Of a stretch of DNA of 64,000 nucleotides, positions 63,500-64,000 are shown one piece after another. Source of the stretch: Sapria himalayana (lineage: Eukaryota > Streptophyta > Magnoliopsida > Malpighiales > Rafflesiaceae); contig JAREIK010014630.1 in assembly GCA_029783825.1 (NCBI GenBank), positions 1-64,000 of the forward strand, written 5' to 3'. Position numbers and translations under genes: made by a program. The notes under the pieces were generated by a model. The model searched no databases. It was given only the letters and a program-made list of their open reading frames with translations, and was not told where the DNA came from. Position 1 is the stretch's first letter. Every line of letters starts with the position of its first letter.

Positions 63500-64000
63500 G
63501 TTTGATAAACATTTAGATAAACTAACAAATATAAAGGTAAATAGATAGAATGAGTGATAGATATATATATATAGGTGTCAACCGGGCCGGCCCGGCATGG
63601 AAAAATTCCGTGCCCGGGTTTGGCACGAGTCGTGCCTGGCCTGGCACGGCACACCGGCACGGGTTTATCCCGTGCCTGGTGTCCCGTGAGCCCGACCCCA
63701 CGATGCCCGATAATTCAAAAAAACACCACGGGTCGAGTCTGATTCGATCCGACTCGCGGTCCCCCGTATCCCGAACCGCTCGGACAGGCAAGCCCGAGCG
63801 GGCCCGGCAAGGCACGGCCCACCGTGCCTGCGGGCCAGGCCGGGCCCAGGGTTTTTAAACCGTGCCGGGCCGGCCCGTCTCGGCCCGTTTGACATTTCTA
63901 TATATATATATAAAGATTGATAAATAGGCTGATAAATAGAAAGACAATTAGATAGTTTGCGAGATAGAAAAATAGAAAGAAGATATATAAATTAATTGAT
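63500..64000. repeat. GATA array resumes
   Basis: AAATAGATAGAATGAGTGATAGATA before, and AAAGATTGATAAATAGGCTGATA after, the hAT MITE show the degenerate GATA array in the same polarity as 45262-49340. The DNA from 49341 to about 63500 is therefore likely an insertion, or several, into the array. Confidence 0.75.
63572..63900. mobile_element. Non-autonomous hAT-type MITE, GC-rich
   Basis: A 329-bp element very rich in GGCCCGGCACGG-type sequence, with ends TAGGTGTCAACCGGGCCGG and, inverted, TAGAAATGTCAAACGGGCC. These match the TAG..TGTCAA..GGGCC termini known from plant hAT elements. It is flanked by TATATATA on both sides (63564-63571, 63901-63908), the 8-bp duplication expected of hAT, though the site is itself TA-rich. 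The 102-aa open frame is incidental. Confidence 0.8.

Noticed and set aside
63550..63858. A 102-aa Arg/Pro/Gly-rich protein and overlapping minus-strand frames.
   Set aside because: They fall within a GC-rich hAT MITE with terminal inverted repeats.

Overview
This window looks like transposon-dense intergenic DNA from a flowering plant nuclear genome. The evidence is CACTA (En/Spm) transposases of the plant TNP2 type with DUF4218 and DUF4216 regions, a Ty1/copia gag relic, a GC-rich hAT-type MITE and a retrocopied plant ARF GTPase. The DNA is very AT-rich. I see no intact host protein gene, no tRNA or rRNA, no CRISPR array and nothing bacterial. Species cannot be told from the sequence.

The substrate is a very long degenerate tetranucleotide array, GATA/GACA on one strand and TCTA/TATC on the other. 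It covers about 1-6.4, 8.1-14.0, 14.5-17.8, 42.3-45.25, 45.26-49.3 and 63.5-64.0 kb. Its polarity flips twice: GATA reads on the + strand to 13.96 kb, TCTA from 14.5 to 45.25 kb, and GATA again afterwards. The long Ser/Ile/Tyr/Leu open frames here are artefacts of the repeat.

A CACTA element of about 10.2 kb (outer, 17812-42302) sits inside the TCTA segment. A second CACTA element (inner, 27410-41681) sits inside the outer one, with 13-bp inverted termini CACTACAAGAAAA and a perfect TAG/TAG target duplication. It landed about nine codons before the stop of the outer element's second transposase gene. Both elements carry decayed copies of two genes: a TNP2 transposase and an En/Spm Transposase_24-type protein.

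The most unusual content is in the 3' part of the inner element. A 1.2-2.1 kb unit is repeated three times in tandem. Each copy has a conserved AT-rich leader, a GC-rich (RNN)n block of about 0.4-1.3 kb built from GGC/AGC/GGT/AGT triplets, a hairpin of about 70 nt, and a conserved tail. A fourth copy lies 18 kb away (58.85-59.67 kb). The hairpin stems change in a partly compensatory way between copies.

From 49.3 to 63.5 kb the GATA array is interrupted again. This stretch has a CACTA 5' terminus with no matching 3' end, then modules related to pieces of the inner element in a different order: AT-rich modules of about 0.5 kb, the GC-block unit, and the 5' leader. An ARF cDNA retrocopy with a 16-bp flanking direct repeat lies within an AT module. 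A copia gag relic follows, and a 329-bp hAT MITE sits in the resumed GATA array. The layout records layered insertion: array, outer CACTA, inner CACTA, with separate later insertions to the right.
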